Of a stretch of 64,000 nucleotides of DNA, positions 45,166 to 54,036 are shown piece by piece. Below the pieces are notes generated by a model. That model was not told the DNA's origin, did no database searches, and saw only the letters and a program-made list of their open reading frames with translations. This DNA comes from Ornithinibacillus massiliensis (GTDB lineage: Bacteria; Bacillota; Bacilli; Bacillales; Amphibacillaceae): positions 620,001 through 684,000 of the forward strand of contig NZ_JAGXBY010000001.1 of the NCBI RefSeq assembly GCF_018310345.1, in the 5' to 3' direction. The position numbers were made by a program, and so were the translations under genes. Positions within the stretch are counted from its first letter, which is position 1, and each line of letters begins with the position of its first letter.

Positions 45166-47271
45166 ATGGAGACATTTTTGTTCATTAATACGCTATTATT
45201 TTCAGCTATCACACTGTATGCATTTTACTTATTTGGTAGAGTAATAGCAACTCGAGTAGCCTACATTAGATTAGGTAAAAAGTCAGAATTCGATGGGGAC
45301 ATGAAGGAGCGAATAAGACGGATTATCACGATAGTATTTGGTCAATCGAAGCTATTAAAAGATAAAAAGTCCGGTGCTATTCACGTCATGATGTTTTACG
45401 GTTTTATTCTAGTACAATTTGGAGCTATCGACTTTATTGTAAAAGGGATATCACCAGGTAATCATCTCCCATTTGGATTTTTATATCCCGGATTTACCTT
45501 CTTCCAGGAAATCGTAACATTAACGATTTTAGTGGCTGTAATTTGGGCATTTTATCGTCGTTATATTGAGAAGCTAGTTCGACTAAAGCGTGGGCTGAAG
45601 GCTGGATTAGTATTAATTTTTATCGGGACATTAATGCTATCGGTATTATTTGGAAATGGAATGGCATTAATTTGGCACGGGGAATCAGCTACATGGACAG
45701 AGCCTGTTGCAAGTTTATTTGCCACTATCTTTGGCTTCTTATCTCCTCAAGCAGCCATGGTTATGTTCTTTATAGCATGGTGGATTCATAATTTGACTTT
45801 ATTAACGTTCCTAGTATATGTACCGCAGTCTAAGCATGCACATTTAATAGCGGCACCGATTAATGTGTTTTTTAGTAAACATATACCTGGGAAATTGAAA
45901 AAGCTAGACTTTGAGATTGATGAAGAAAGTGAAGAAGAAGTATCTTTTGGAGTAGGGAAGGTTGAAGATTTTGAGCAAGTACAGATGATTGATTTCTATG
46001 CTTGTGTCGAATGTGGCCGCTGTACAGATGTTTGTCCTGCTTCTGGTACTGGGAAAATGCTTTCTCCAATGGACTTAATGGTTAAAATCCGTGATCACTT
46101 AACGGAAAAAGGAGCAGCAGTAACAGGCAAATCACCGTGGGTACCAGCATATGCCTTTTCTAGTACACAAGGTAACCAATTAGCGAAACGTGCTAACAAT
46201 GAAGCAGCTGCAACATTTGAAAGTATGAGCTTAATCGGAGATGTCATTACAGAAGAAGAACTCAATGCATGTACAACTTGTCGTAACTGTGAAGAGGCAT
46301 GTCCAGTAATGAATGAACATGTCGACAAAATAATTGATTTACGACGTTATCTGGTGATGACAGAAGGAAAAATGGATGCAGAAGTGCAACGTGCGGTAAT
46401 GAATATCGAGCGTCAAGGAAACCCATGGGGACTATCGAAAAAGGACCGTATTAAATGGCGTGAAATGGATGAGTCCGCATACATTCCAACTATAAAAGAA
46501 TTGAAAAAAGAAGGAAAAGAGTTTGAATACTTATTCTGGGTAAGCTCTATGGGCTCATTCGATGCACGTAGCCAGAAAATCGCTATTGCATTTGCCAAAT
46601 TAATGAACCAAGCAGGGATTAGCTTTGCGATTCTAGGTAATAAAGAGGCGAATTCTGGGGATACGGCAAGACGGATTGGTAACGAATTCTTATTCCAAGA
46701 AATCGCAGAGAAGAATATTAAAGAATTTGAGATAAATGAAGTGAAAAAAATCGTAACGATTGATCCACACGCCTATAATATTTTTAAAAATGAATATCCA
46801 GACTTTGGCTTTGAAGGGGAGGTATATCACCATACCCAATTACTATATGATTTAGTCATGGAAGGGAAGTTAAAGCCTACTAAACCGATAAACGAACGAT
46901 TAACCTACCATGATTCTTGTTATCTAGGAAGGTATAACGGTGTCTATGATCCACCAAGAGAAATCTTACTTGCTATTCCAGGTTTGGAGCTTGTGGAAAT
47001 GGATCGTAGTCGTGAAAACGGTATGTGCTGTGGGGCTGGTGGTGGCCTAATGTGGACAGAGGAAACAACTGGTAACCGAATTAATGTTGCAAGAACCGAG
47101 CAGGCTTTGGCTGTTGAACCAACAGTTATCTCTAGTGCTTGTCCGTATTGCTTAACCATGTTAAGTGACGGAACAAAGGCAAAAGAAGTGGAAGAAGATA
47201 TTAGCACAATGGATGTAGCGGAAATTCTTGCCTTATCTGTTTTAGTTGAAGAAGAAGTAAAGACAGCGTAA
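45166..47271 (+). CDS. fadF: Fe-S oxidoreductase of fatty-acid oxidation, FadF
   Basis: A 701-residue membrane-linked iron-sulfur protein, probably passing acyl-CoA dehydrogenase electrons (through ETF) to the membrane quinone pool. About six N-terminal helices fill residues 1-240, with nitrate reductase gamma-like character. Two 4Fe-4S clusters follow: CVECGRCTDVCPASG and CTTCRNCEEACPV. The two CCG domains show MCCGAGGG and SACPYC. It matches B. subtilis YwjF (FadF), whose operon is FadR-controlled, and here a FadR-type site lies upstream. The frame opens at 45097, but ATG 45166 after CAGGAGGAG gives the standard start. Confidence 0.93.
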   Translation: METFLFINTLLFSAITLYAFYLFGRVIATRVAYIRLGKKSEFDGDMKERIRRIITIVFGQSKLLKDKKSGAIHVMMFYGFILVQFGAIDFIVKGISPGNHLPFGFLYPGFTFFQEIVTLTILVAVIWAFYRRYIEKLVRLKRGLKAGLVLIFIGTLMLSVLFGNGMALIWHGESATWTEPVASLFATIFGFLSPQAAMVMFFIAWWIHNLTLLTFLVYVPQSKHAHLIAAPINVFFSKHIPGKLKKLDFEIDEESEEEVSFGVGKVEDFEQVQMIDFYACVECGRCTDVCPASGTGKMLSPMDLMVKIRDHLTEKGAAVTGKSPWVPAYAFSSTQGNQLAKRANNEAAATFESMSLIGDVITEEELNACTTCRNCEEACPVMNEHVDKIIDLRRYLVMTEGKMDAEVQRAVMNIERQGNPWGLSKKDRIKWREMDESAYIPTIKELKKEGKEFEYLFWVSSMGSFDARSQKIAIAFAKLMNQAGISFAILGNKEANSGDTARRIGNEFLFQEIAEKNIKEFEINEVKKIVTIDPHAYNIFKNEYPDFGFEGEVYHHTQLLYDLVMEGKLKPTKPINERLTYHDSCYLGRYNGVYDPPREILLAIPGLELVEMDRSRENGMCCGAGGGLMWTEETTGNRINVARTEQALAVEPTVISSACPYCLTMLSDGTKAKEVEEDISTMDVAEILALSVLVEEEVKTA

Positions 47272-47277
47272 GGTTAA

Positions 47278-47304
47278 AGAGAGGGGCGTTTTGCCCCTCT
47301 TTAT
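47278..47304 (+). terminator. Terminator after fadF
   Basis: AAAGAGGGGC (47278-47287) pairs with GCCCCTCTTT (47293-47302) around GTTTT. It lacks a long T-run, so readthrough to thl is possible. Confidence 0.8.
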
Positions 47305-47315
47305 CAGAATTAAAC

Positions 47316-47331
47316 TTGAGCGAGCGTTCAA
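47316..47331. promoter_or_regulatory. Candidate TetR-family operator upstream of the thiolase operon
   Basis: TTGAGCGAGCGTTCAA is an imperfect 16-bp palindrome (TTGA-nCG-nn-CGn-TCAA). It lies between the fadF terminator and the thiolase start. Similar inverted repeats are bound by TetR-family acyl-CoA regulators, and a TetR gene lies inside this operon. Confidence 0.5.
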
Positions 47332-47386
47332 TCGTAGAGATTTAACGTATTACTAGATATAAGTTTAAGAGGAGGAAATGAAGATA

Positions 47387-48574
47387 ATGAAGAAATCTGT
47401 AATAGTTTCTGGAGCTAGAACTCCATTTGGGAAGTTCGGAGGGGCATTAAAGTCACTAACAGCATCCGAGTTAGGCGGGAAAGCAATTGAAGCAGCATTG
47501 AAGCGAGCGGGAGTAGATAACTCAGCAGTAGGCGAAGTGATTATGGGGAATGTGCTACAAGGTGGGCAAGGACAGCTTCCGTCACGTCAAGCAGCACGTG
47601 CAGCTGGATTACCGTGGGAGGTAAAGACGGAAACGATTAACAAAGTATGTGCATCAGGCTTGCGTAGTGTCACACTGGCAGATATGCTCATCCGCCTTGG
47701 GGAAGAAGACATTGTCGTAGCAGGTGGTATGGAAAGCATGAGTAATGCCCCGTATATACTACCAGATGCACGCTGGGGCAACCGGATGGGAGATAAACGT
47801 GTAGTCGACATGATGGTTCACGACGGGCTAACCTGTTCCTTCACTGGAGTACACATGGGAACTTACGGAAACTCTACCGCCGATGAATTTAACCTTACAC
47901 GTGAGGCACAAGATGAATGGGCATACCGTAGCCATATGCGTGCAGTAAAAGCAATCGAAGACGGCAAATTTGACGAGGAGATCGTCGCAGTTGAAATCCC
48001 ACAACGAAAAGGCGATCCAGTACTAGTAGAAAAAGATGAAGCACCTAGAAAAGATACTAGTGTAGAAGCTTTAGCAAAATTAAGACCAGCATTTGATAAA
48101 GACGGGACAATTACAGCAGGGAATGCACCTGGAATTAATGATGGAGCAGCAGCATTCGTCATTATGTCTGATGAAAAGGCTTCGGAGCTTGGTAAGAAGC
48201 CATTAGCTACCATTTTAGGTCATGCCGAAGTAGCCGTAGAAGCAAAGGATTTCCCAAAAACTCCAGGAATTGTCATTAATCATTTACTAGAAAAAACAGG
48301 TTACACCAAGGATGATATTGCCCTTTATGAAATTAATGAAGCATTTTCAGCAGTATCCTTAGCAAGTAGTGTAATCGCCGATCTAGACCCTGAAAAAGTA
48401 AATGTCAATGGTGGGGCAGTTGCACTAGGCCATCCAATCGGTGCAAGCGGCTCCCGCATCATTCTAACCTTAATCCATGAACTAAAACGCCGTGGAGGAG
48501 GATTAGGTATTGCAGCTATCTGTAGTGGAGGTGGCCAAGGAGACGCCATATTAATAGAGGTTGCTGCAGAATAA
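47387..48574 (+). CDS. Acetyl-CoA C-acetyltransferase (thiolase)
   Basis: A 395-residue thiolase that joins two acetyl-CoA or cleaves acetoacetyl-CoA. Catalytic residues are Cys88 ([11 protein letters not shown]), the histidine in [10 protein letters not shown] and the second cysteine in [12 protein letters not shown]. The N terminus [18 protein letters not shown] is typical of MmgA/AtoB-like enzymes. An ATG at 47378 is too near the AGGAGG (2 bases); ATG 47387, 11 bases away, gives the standard start. It opens the acyl-CoA operon, but the 21-bp array B separates it from hbd. It resembles B. subtilis MmgA. Confidence 0.93.
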   Translation: MKKSVIVSGARTPFGKFGGALKSLTASELGGKAIEAALKRAGVDNSAVGEVIMGNVLQGGQGQLPSRQAARAAGLPWEVKTETINKVCASGLRSVTLADMLIRLGEEDIVVAGGMESMSNAPYILPDARWGNRMGDKRVVDMMVHDGLTCSFTGVHMGTYGNSTADEFNLTREAQDEWAYRSHMRAVKAIEDGKFDEEIVAVEIPQRKGDPVLVEKDEAPRKDTSVEALAKLRPAFDKDGTITAGNAPGINDGAAAFVIMSDEKASELGKKPLATILGHAEVAVEAKDFPKTPGIVINHLLEKTGYTKDDIALYEINEAFSAVSLASSVIADLDPEKVNVNGGAVALGHPIGASGSRIILTLIHELKRRGGGLGIAAICSGGGQGDAILIEVAAE

Positions 48575-48615
48575 TAGGGGCTAGATGTGAGTTTTTATTG
48601 CTTACTAGCCTTGGT

Positions 48616-49102
48616 TGCGAGCGCGTCATGGCTCGGGAGTTACGCGAGAAAGAAAGCAATTCGCGCCAAATCCAGATTTCGCACGAGAATGTGGGAAACT
48701 CGCGCGACTTGGTTAGGATATCGCGCGGGAGAGGAAGGAACTCGCGCGACTCAGTCTAAATTTCGCGCGAGAGAGTTAGAAATTCGCGCCACAAATTAGA
48801 TTCCGCGCGAAAAAGGCAACTCTCCGCGTGCTCCAGACCAAGTCCCGCGCGAAAAAAGTAAAAGCCCGCGCGCCCCTGGTTAGTTATCTAACAAGAGAAG
48901 AAGTATCTCGCGCCCAATGCAGATTTCACGCGAGAAAGTGGGAAACTCACGCGACTTGGTTTGGATATCGCGCGAGAGAGGAAGGAACTCGCGCGACTCA
49001 GTCTGAATAACGCACGAGAGAGTGAGAAATTCGCGCCACAACTGAGGTCCCGCGCGAAAAAAGCAACCCCTCGCGCGCTCCAGACCAAGTCCCGCGCGAA
49101 AT
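48616..49102. repeat. Array B: large 21-bp tandem repeat with a 247-bp duplication
   Basis: Over about 490 bases, TCGCGCGA-like cores recur at 48661, 48679, 48700, 48721, 48742, 48763, 48784, 48803, 48824, 48845 and 48866, nearly all 21 bp apart. The second half (from about 48908) repeats the first at a constant offset of 247 bp, so GAAGGAACTC is found at 48734 and 48981 and CTCCAGACCAAGTCC at 48831 and 49078. The eight-base core TCGCGCGA is self-complementary. Units alternate A/G-rich and T/C-rich tails. No RNA gene or real ORF was accepted here; open frames on both strands follow from the period of 21. The array lies between the thiolase and hbd genes. Confidence 0.9.
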
Positions 49103-49178
49103 TTACACATATCCAGCCAGAGCACGCAGCAAGTAGTCCAACACTAGTCAAAACCTTATAAATGTAATAAAACCAATA

Positions 49179-49221
49179 AGCCAGAAAAGCTCCCATATAC
49201 TAGCAATCTACTTTTCTGGCT
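49179..49221. other. Inverted repeat upstream of hbd
   Basis: AGCCAGAAAAG (49179-49189) pairs perfectly with CTTTTCTGGCT (49211-49221) around a 21-base loop. It lies 29 bases before the hbd start codon, downstream of array B. No T-run follows; it may be a 3' stabilising hairpin of thl or a weak terminator. Confidence 0.6.
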
Positions 49222-49249
49222 ACATTAGAACTTTCAGGAGGTGCCAATA

Positions 49250-50095
49250 ATGAAAACGATTATGGTCATAGGAGCAGGACAGATGGGATCGGGAATCGCT
49301 CAAGTCTTTGCTCAATCTGGCTTCGATGTATATTTAAATGATATGAATGAAGCGGCGTTAAATAAAGGAATGAACAATATAGAAAAGCTATTAACTCGTG
49401 CGGTTGAGAAGGGTCGTATGACAGATGATCAAATGGCGGAGACCTTAAATAGACTTACACCATCAACGGGCCTTGAGGATGCTTCCAATTGTGATGTAGT
49501 TATTGAAGCAGTTGTTGAAAACATGGACGTAAAAACAAGTGTGTTCAAACAGCTAGATGAAATTACGCCTGCACATACTATTCTTGCTTCCAATACATCA
49601 TCCCTTCCTATTACAGAAATTGCAAGCGTTACCAACAGGCCGGAGAAGGTAATTGGTATGCACTTTATGAATCCGGTACCTGTTATGAAACTAGTAGAAA
49701 TCATACGTGGATTACAAACGAGTAATGAGACATACCAAGCAATAGAGATAATAACGCATAGCTTAAACAAGACGCCAGTAGAAGTAAATGATTTTCCAGG
49801 CTTCGTGTCGAATCGTATTCTAATGCCGATGATCAATGAAGCGATTTACACGCTTTATGAAGGAGTGGCATCGGTTGAGGATATCGATACTGTGATGAAG
49901 CTAGGTATGAATCATCCGATGGGTCCGCTGCAATTAGCAGATTTTATCGGATTAGATACATGTCTGTATATTATGGAAGTGTTGCACGAAGGCTTTGGTG
50001 ACAGTAAATACCGTCCATGCCCATTATTAAGAAAATATGTTAAGGCAGGATGGCTCGGTAAAAAATCAGGTAGAGGATTTTATCATTATGAGTAG
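49250..50095 (+). CDS. 3-hydroxybutyryl-CoA dehydrogenase
   Basis: A 281-residue NAD(P)-dependent dehydrogenase that oxidises 3-hydroxybutyryl-CoA to acetoacetyl-CoA or reduces it in reverse. The dinucleotide site is [20 protein letters not shown] at the N terminus. The catalytic histidine lies in [17 protein letters not shown], and the C-terminal domain has [18 protein letters not shown] and [22 protein letters not shown] at 49241 is less likely than ATG 49250, which has AGGAGG nine bases upstream. It resembles B. subtilis MmgB. Next is an acyl-CoA dehydrogenase after 40 bases. Confidence 0.95.
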   Translation: MKTIMVIGAGQMGSGIAQVFAQSGFDVYLNDMNEAALNKGMNNIEKLLTRAVEKGRMTDDQMAETLNRLTPSTGLEDASNCDVVIEAVVENMDVKTSVFKQLDEITPAHTILASNTSSLPITEIASVTNRPEKVIGMHFMNPVPVMKLVEIIRGLQTSNETYQAIEIITHSLNKTPVEVNDFPGFVSNRILMPMINEAIYTLYEGVASVEDIDTVMKLGMNHPMGPLQLADFIGLDTCLYIMEVLHEGFGDSKYRPCPLLRKYVKAGWLGKKSGRGFYHYE

Positions 50096-50135
50096 CACGA
50101 CATTAACTTCACCTCACAGGATAGGAGGGGACCAC

Positions 50136-51269
50136 ATGCGTTTTCATTTTACCGAAGAACAGCAAATGATGCGTAAAATGGTTCAGGATTTTGCTCAGAA
50201 AGAAGTGCTTCCAGAAATAGAACGAATGGAAAAGGAAAAACGGTTTCCAATGGAGCTCATTCGTAAAATGGGTGAACTTGGTATTATGGGAATTCCTATC
50301 CCAGAGGAATATCAAGGTTCTGGGATGGACTATACCTCATATGTTATTGCAATCCATGAGCTATCGAAAGTAAGTGCAGCATTAGGTGTTATTTTATCCG
50401 TCCATACTTCTGTTGGAACGAATCCGATACTTTTTTTCGGGACGGAGGAACAGAAGAAGAAATATGTTCCGAAGCTTGCTACGGGTGAATATCTTGGTGC
50501 ATTTGCATTAACAGAGCCACATGCAGGGTCCGATGCCAAAAATTTAAAAACGACAGCGAAACTGGATGGGGACCATTATGTTCTAAATGGCTCAAAGGTA
50601 TTCATTACCAATGGTGGAGCAGCAGATATCTATATTACTTTTGCCCGAACGGCACCAGGTGCTAATGGTATTAGTGCCTTTATCGTAGAAAAAGATACGG
50701 AAGGCTTTATTGTTGGGAAACAGGAAAAGAAAATGGGATTACATGGATCGAATACAGTCCAGTTAATGTTTGAAGGCTGTCGTATCCCTAAGGCACAGTT
50801 ACTCGGAAGAGAGGGGGACGGCTTCAAGATTGCCATGGCTAACTTAAACAAAGGGAGAGTTGGCATCGCGGCACAAGCCTTAGGAATTGGAGAGGCGGCA
50901 TTTGAATATGCTGCAAATTATGCGAAGGAGCGAGAGCAGTTTGGGAAACCGATTGCCAACAATCAAGGCATTTCATATAAGCTAGCAGACATGGCAACCA
51001 AATTGGAGGCTTGCAAACTATTAGTCTATCGCGCTGCATTGTTAATCGAGCAGGACACCCCATGTGCCAAAGAAGCCTCCATGGCTAAAATGTTTGCTTC
51101 AGATACCGCGATGCAAGTGGCAATTGAAGCGGTACAGATTTTTGGAGGATATGGTTATACCGAGGAGTATCCAGTTGAACGGCTATTCCGTGATGCAAAA
51201 ATCACTCAAATATACGAAGGAACAAACGAAATTCAGCATATGGTAATCGCTAATAATCTACTGAAATAG
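50136..51269 (+). CDS. Acyl-CoA dehydrogenase (first copy)
   Basis: A 377-residue flavoenzyme that introduces the alpha-beta double bond into an acyl-CoA and passes electrons to ETF. FAD-linked signatures are present: [31 protein letters not shown], and [34 protein letters not shown]-type C terminus, where the Glu of YEGTNE is the catalytic-base candidate. The frame opens at 50037 inside hbd, but ATG 50136 after AGGAGGGG is clear. The nearest relatives by eye are short-chain/branched acyl-CoA dehydrogenases such as MmgC and AcdA. It pairs with a second copy 12 bases downstream. Confidence 0.93.
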   Translation: MRFHFTEEQQMMRKMVQDFAQKEVLPEIERMEKEKRFPMELIRKMGELGIMGIPIPEEYQGSGMDYTSYVIAIHELSKVSAALGVILSVHTSVGTNPILFFGTEEQKKKYVPKLATGEYLGAFALTEPHAGSDAKNLKTTAKLDGDHYVLNGSKVFITNGGAADIYITFARTAPGANGISAFIVEKDTEGFIVGKQEKKMGLHGSNTVQLMFEGCRIPKAQLLGREGDGFKIAMANLNKGRVGIAAQALGIGEAAFEYAANYAKEREQFGKPIANNQGISYKLADMATKLEACKLLVYRAALLIEQDTPCAKEASMAKMFASDTAMQVAIEAVQIFGGYGYTEEYPVERLFRDAKITQIYEGTNEIQHMVIANNLLK

Positions 51270-51281
51270 GGGGCATGGAGG

Positions 51282-52421
51282 ATGAATTTTCAATTAACTG
51301 AAGAACAAGAAATGCTACGTAAAATGGTACAGGATTTTGCCAGGAAAGAAGTAGAACCAACCGCAGCAGAGCGTGATGAAGAAGAGCGCTTTGACCGTGA
51401 GATCTTTGATAAGATGGCGGAACTTGGTTTAACCGGAATTCCTTGGCCGGAAGCGTATGGTGGTATTGGTGCAGACTATGTCAGTTATGTCATTGCGGTA
51501 GAAGAATTATCTCGTGTCTGTGCTTCTACAGGGGTTACATTATCCGCGCATCTTTCCCTTGCAAGCTGGCCGATTTATAAATATGGAACGGAAGAACAGA
51601 AGCTTGACTTCCTTTATCGTCTAGCTACAGGGGAGGCATTAGGGGCCTATGCATTATCAGAGCCTGGTGCAGGTAGTGATGTTGCCTCTATGAGAACGAC
51701 TGCGAAGTTAGATGGAGCTCATTATGTTTTAAATGGAAGCAAAGTCTGGATAACTAATGGTGGTGTTGCTGATATTTATGTTGTATTTGCTAAGACAGAT
51801 GTTGATGCACGCCATAAGGGAATCAGTGCCTTTATTGTAGAAAAAGGCACAGAAGGCTTCTCCTTTGGAAAAAAAGAAAAGAAGCTTGGAATTCGTTCCT
51901 CACCTACTACAGAATTAATATTTGAAAATTGCCGTGTGCCAAGGGAGAATCTGCTTGGTGAAGAGGGAGAAGGCTTTAAGATTGCCATGTCAACGCTAGA
52001 TGGTGGACGTAATGGAATAGCTGCCCAAGCGGTTGGTATTGCTCAAGGTGCACTAGATGCCGCGACGAGCTATGCCAAGGAACGGGAACAGTTTGGTAAG
52101 CCGATTGCTCACAACCAAGGGATTTCATTCAAGCTAGCGGACATGGCAACGGAGATTGAAGCGGCTCGACTATTAACCTATCAGGCTGCTTGGTTGGAAT
52201 CGGAAGGAAAACCATATGGTAAAGCATCAGCCATGTCGAAGCTGTTTGCTGGAGATGTGGCGATGAGAACGACAGTGGAAGCTGTTCAAATATATGGTGG
52301 ATATGGCTATACAAAAGACTACCCAGTAGAGCGCTTTATGCGCGATGCAAAAATTACCCAAATCTATGAAGGAACACAGGAAATACAACGCCTTGTTATT
52401 GGGAGAATGGTAACGAAATAG
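51282..52421 (+). CDS. Acyl-CoA dehydrogenase (second copy)
   Basis: A 379-residue acyl-CoA dehydrogenase, clearly a paralogue of the gene before it. It has [32 protein letters not shown] and [15 protein letters not shown] at the C terminus. Differences lie in the substrate half: [15 protein letters not shown] replaces the first copy's [15 protein letters not shown], suggesting a different acyl chain (branched versus straight or short versus medium). Translation starts at ATG with GGGGG and AGGA upstream. The two copies probably arose by duplication and specialised; actual substrates are unknown. Confidence 0.93.
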   Translation: MNFQLTEEQEMLRKMVQDFARKEVEPTAAERDEEERFDREIFDKMAELGLTGIPWPEAYGGIGADYVSYVIAVEELSRVCASTGVTLSAHLSLASWPIYKYGTEEQKLDFLYRLATGEALGAYALSEPGAGSDVASMRTTAKLDGAHYVLNGSKVWITNGGVADIYVVFAKTDVDARHKGISAFIVEKGTEGFSFGKKEKKLGIRSSPTTELIFENCRVPRENLLGEEGEGFKIAMSTLDGGRNGIAAQAVGIAQGALDAATSYAKEREQFGKPIAHNQGISFKLADMATEIEAARLLTYQAAWLESEGKPYGKASAMSKLFAGDVAMRTTVEAVQIYGGYGYTKDYPVERFMRDAKITQIYEGTQEIQRLVIGRMVTK

Positions 52422-52437
52422 AGAGGATGGTAGGAGG

Positions 52438-53370
52438 ATGCACCAGTTAGTTGAACGAATTCAGGAACAGGACATTCGTGCTCTAGCAAGAGCCATTACA
52501 TTAGTAGAGAATGATCATGAAGATAAGCTGCAAATTATGCAAGATGCTTATCGGATCAGGAAAAATGGGATGTATATCGGACTAACTGGTTCACCTGGTG
52601 CCGGAAAAAGCTCACTAGTAAATCGTTTAATCTCACATATCCGAAAAGAAGGAAAAACAGTCGCTGTTATCGCTGTGGATCCTACTAGTCCCTTTAGTGG
52701 AGGGGCACTACTAGGGGACAGGGTTCGGATGAATGAGCATTTTATTGATGATGGGGTTTTTATAAGGAGTATGGCAACACGTGGAAGCCTTGGTGGGCTT
52801 GCTCGTGCAACAAAGGATGCCTTAAGACTTTGTGATGCGTTTGGTTTTGATGTCATTATAGTCGAAACCGTTGGAGTTGGGCAATCCGAGCTTGATATTA
52901 TGAAAATCGTCGATACTACCGCTCTTGTTCTAACACCCAATAGTGGTGATGTCCTGCAAATATTCAAAGCCGGTATTATGGAGATAGCCGATTTGTTTAT
53001 TATTAATAAGGCAGATTTGCCAGGAGTTGGCAAGCTGAGAGCGTTATTAAGAGAGTTAGTTCATATTACCAAATCCGCTGAACACCAAACACCAATTGTC
53101 AAGACCATCACCACGGAAAACCAGGGGATCGATACGTTATGGGAAAAGCTGAAAGAACATCATGACTACTTATATCGCACGACAGAAGGGGAAAAGCGAC
53201 GAGAAGAAAGACACCAGCTAGAAGTCTTGGAATTGATTCGAGATGAAATTTGGCGCGATGTATACCAATTTGTCCAAATTCAACCTGAATTTAATCGTAA
53301 GTTAGTAAATAGTGATCCTTATAAGCAAGCAGTGGACTGGTACTACAAGTGGAAAAAAGAAGGGAGATAG
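52438..53370 (+). CDS. meaB: Methylmalonyl-CoA mutase-associated GTPase MeaB
   Basis: A 310-residue G3E-family P-loop GTPase that protects and reloads B12-dependent acyl-CoA mutases. Walker A is GSPGAGKSSL (51-60). Further G-motifs are [29 protein letters not shown] and NKADLPG. The N-terminal helices (VERIQEQDIRALARAITLVEN) and the C-terminal dimerisation segment are present. IcmF downstream already contains its own MeaI GTPase domain, so this stand-alone copy may serve a methylmalonyl-CoA mutase encoded elsewhere, or assist IcmF. AGGAGG precedes the ATG. Confidence 0.92.
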   Translation: MHQLVERIQEQDIRALARAITLVENDHEDKLQIMQDAYRIRKNGMYIGLTGSPGAGKSSLVNRLISHIRKEGKTVAVIAVDPTSPFSGGALLGDRVRMNEHFIDDGVFIRSMATRGSLGGLARATKDALRLCDAFGFDVIIVETVGVGQSELDIMKIVDTTALVLTPNSGDVLQIFKAGIMEIADLFIINKADLPGVGKLRALLRELVHITKSAEHQTPIVKTITTENQGIDTLWEKLKEHHDYLYRTTEGEKRREERHQLEVLELIRDEIWRDVYQFVQIQPEFNRKLVNSDPYKQAVDWYYKWKKEGR

Positions 53371-53376
53371 CTCAAG

Positions 53377-54036
53377 TTGGAGAATAAGGTTCTATCTTCT
53401 GTAAAAGATGAGGGATTAATTAAGAAAAGGCGAAATCAAATGATTAGAGGTGCCTTAACGTTATTTAAAGAAAAGGGATTTCATCGTACAACAACAAGAG
53501 AAATTGCGAAAGAATCCGGATTTAGTATTGGAACCCTGTATGAATATATCCGTACGAAAGAAGATGTACTATACCTTGTCTGTGAATCCATTCATGGGGA
53601 AGTGGAAAAACGGCTTGAAGCCGTAGTGGATCTGAAGAAACCATCAACGGAAACACTTTGTAATGTGATTACATCTTTTTTCCGATTGATGGACGAGATG
53701 CAGGAAGAAATTCTGGTTTTATATCAAGAGGTTAAATCACTTAGTAAAGAAACGAGAAGTGCTATTTTAGACAAGGAACGCGAAATGGCGGCTATGTTGG
53801 AGAAAGCCATTATCACGTGTCTCCCTCATCCATTGCCTAAACAAGATACAACATTGCTGGCAAATAATATATTAATTCACGGCCATATGTGGAGTTTTCG
53901 CAGGTGGATGATACAAAAGGATTTTACATTAGAGGAATATATCGATAAGCAGCTTTCGTATACACTTTCTGCAATGGGAATAAATCGAGACGAATTGAAT
54001 TGGAGGGGTGAGAATGGAACAGGTAACCGTATATAA
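53377..54036 (+). CDS. TetR/AcrR-family transcriptional regulator
   Basis: A 219-residue regulator with an N-terminal TetR helix-turn-helix ([44 protein letters not shown]) within residues 24-68 and a C-terminal ligand domain. It differs from B. subtilis FadR, so it is likely a separate local acyl-CoA-responsive repressor. It starts at TTG 53377 with AGGGAG ten bases upstream. Its 3' end overlaps icmF by 23 bases. The imperfect palindrome at 47316-47331 is a candidate operator. The ligand could be isobutyryl- or butyryl-CoA, but this is a guess. Confidence 0.88.
   Translation: MENKVLSSVKDEGLIKKRRNQMIRGALTLFKEKGFHRTTTREIAKESGFSIGTLYEYIRTKEDVLYLVCESIHGEVEKRLEAVVDLKKPSTETLCNVITSFFRLMDEMQEEILVLYQEVKSLSKETRSAILDKEREMAAMLEKAIITCLPHPLPKQDTTLLANNILIHGHMWSFRRWMIQKDFTLEEYIDKQLSYTLSAMGINRDELNWRGENGTGNRI

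Noticed and set aside
48616-49102. CRISPR array.
   Set aside because: The units are degenerate and directly adjacent, with no constant repeat of 24-37 bp, no unique spacers and no cas genes nearby.
48587-49196. Five ORFs on both strands with seven-residue repeats (LSRAxxF-like).
   Set aside because: All fall in array B. Seven-residue periodicity is expected in every frame from a 21-bp repeat, and several frames on both strands are open at once.
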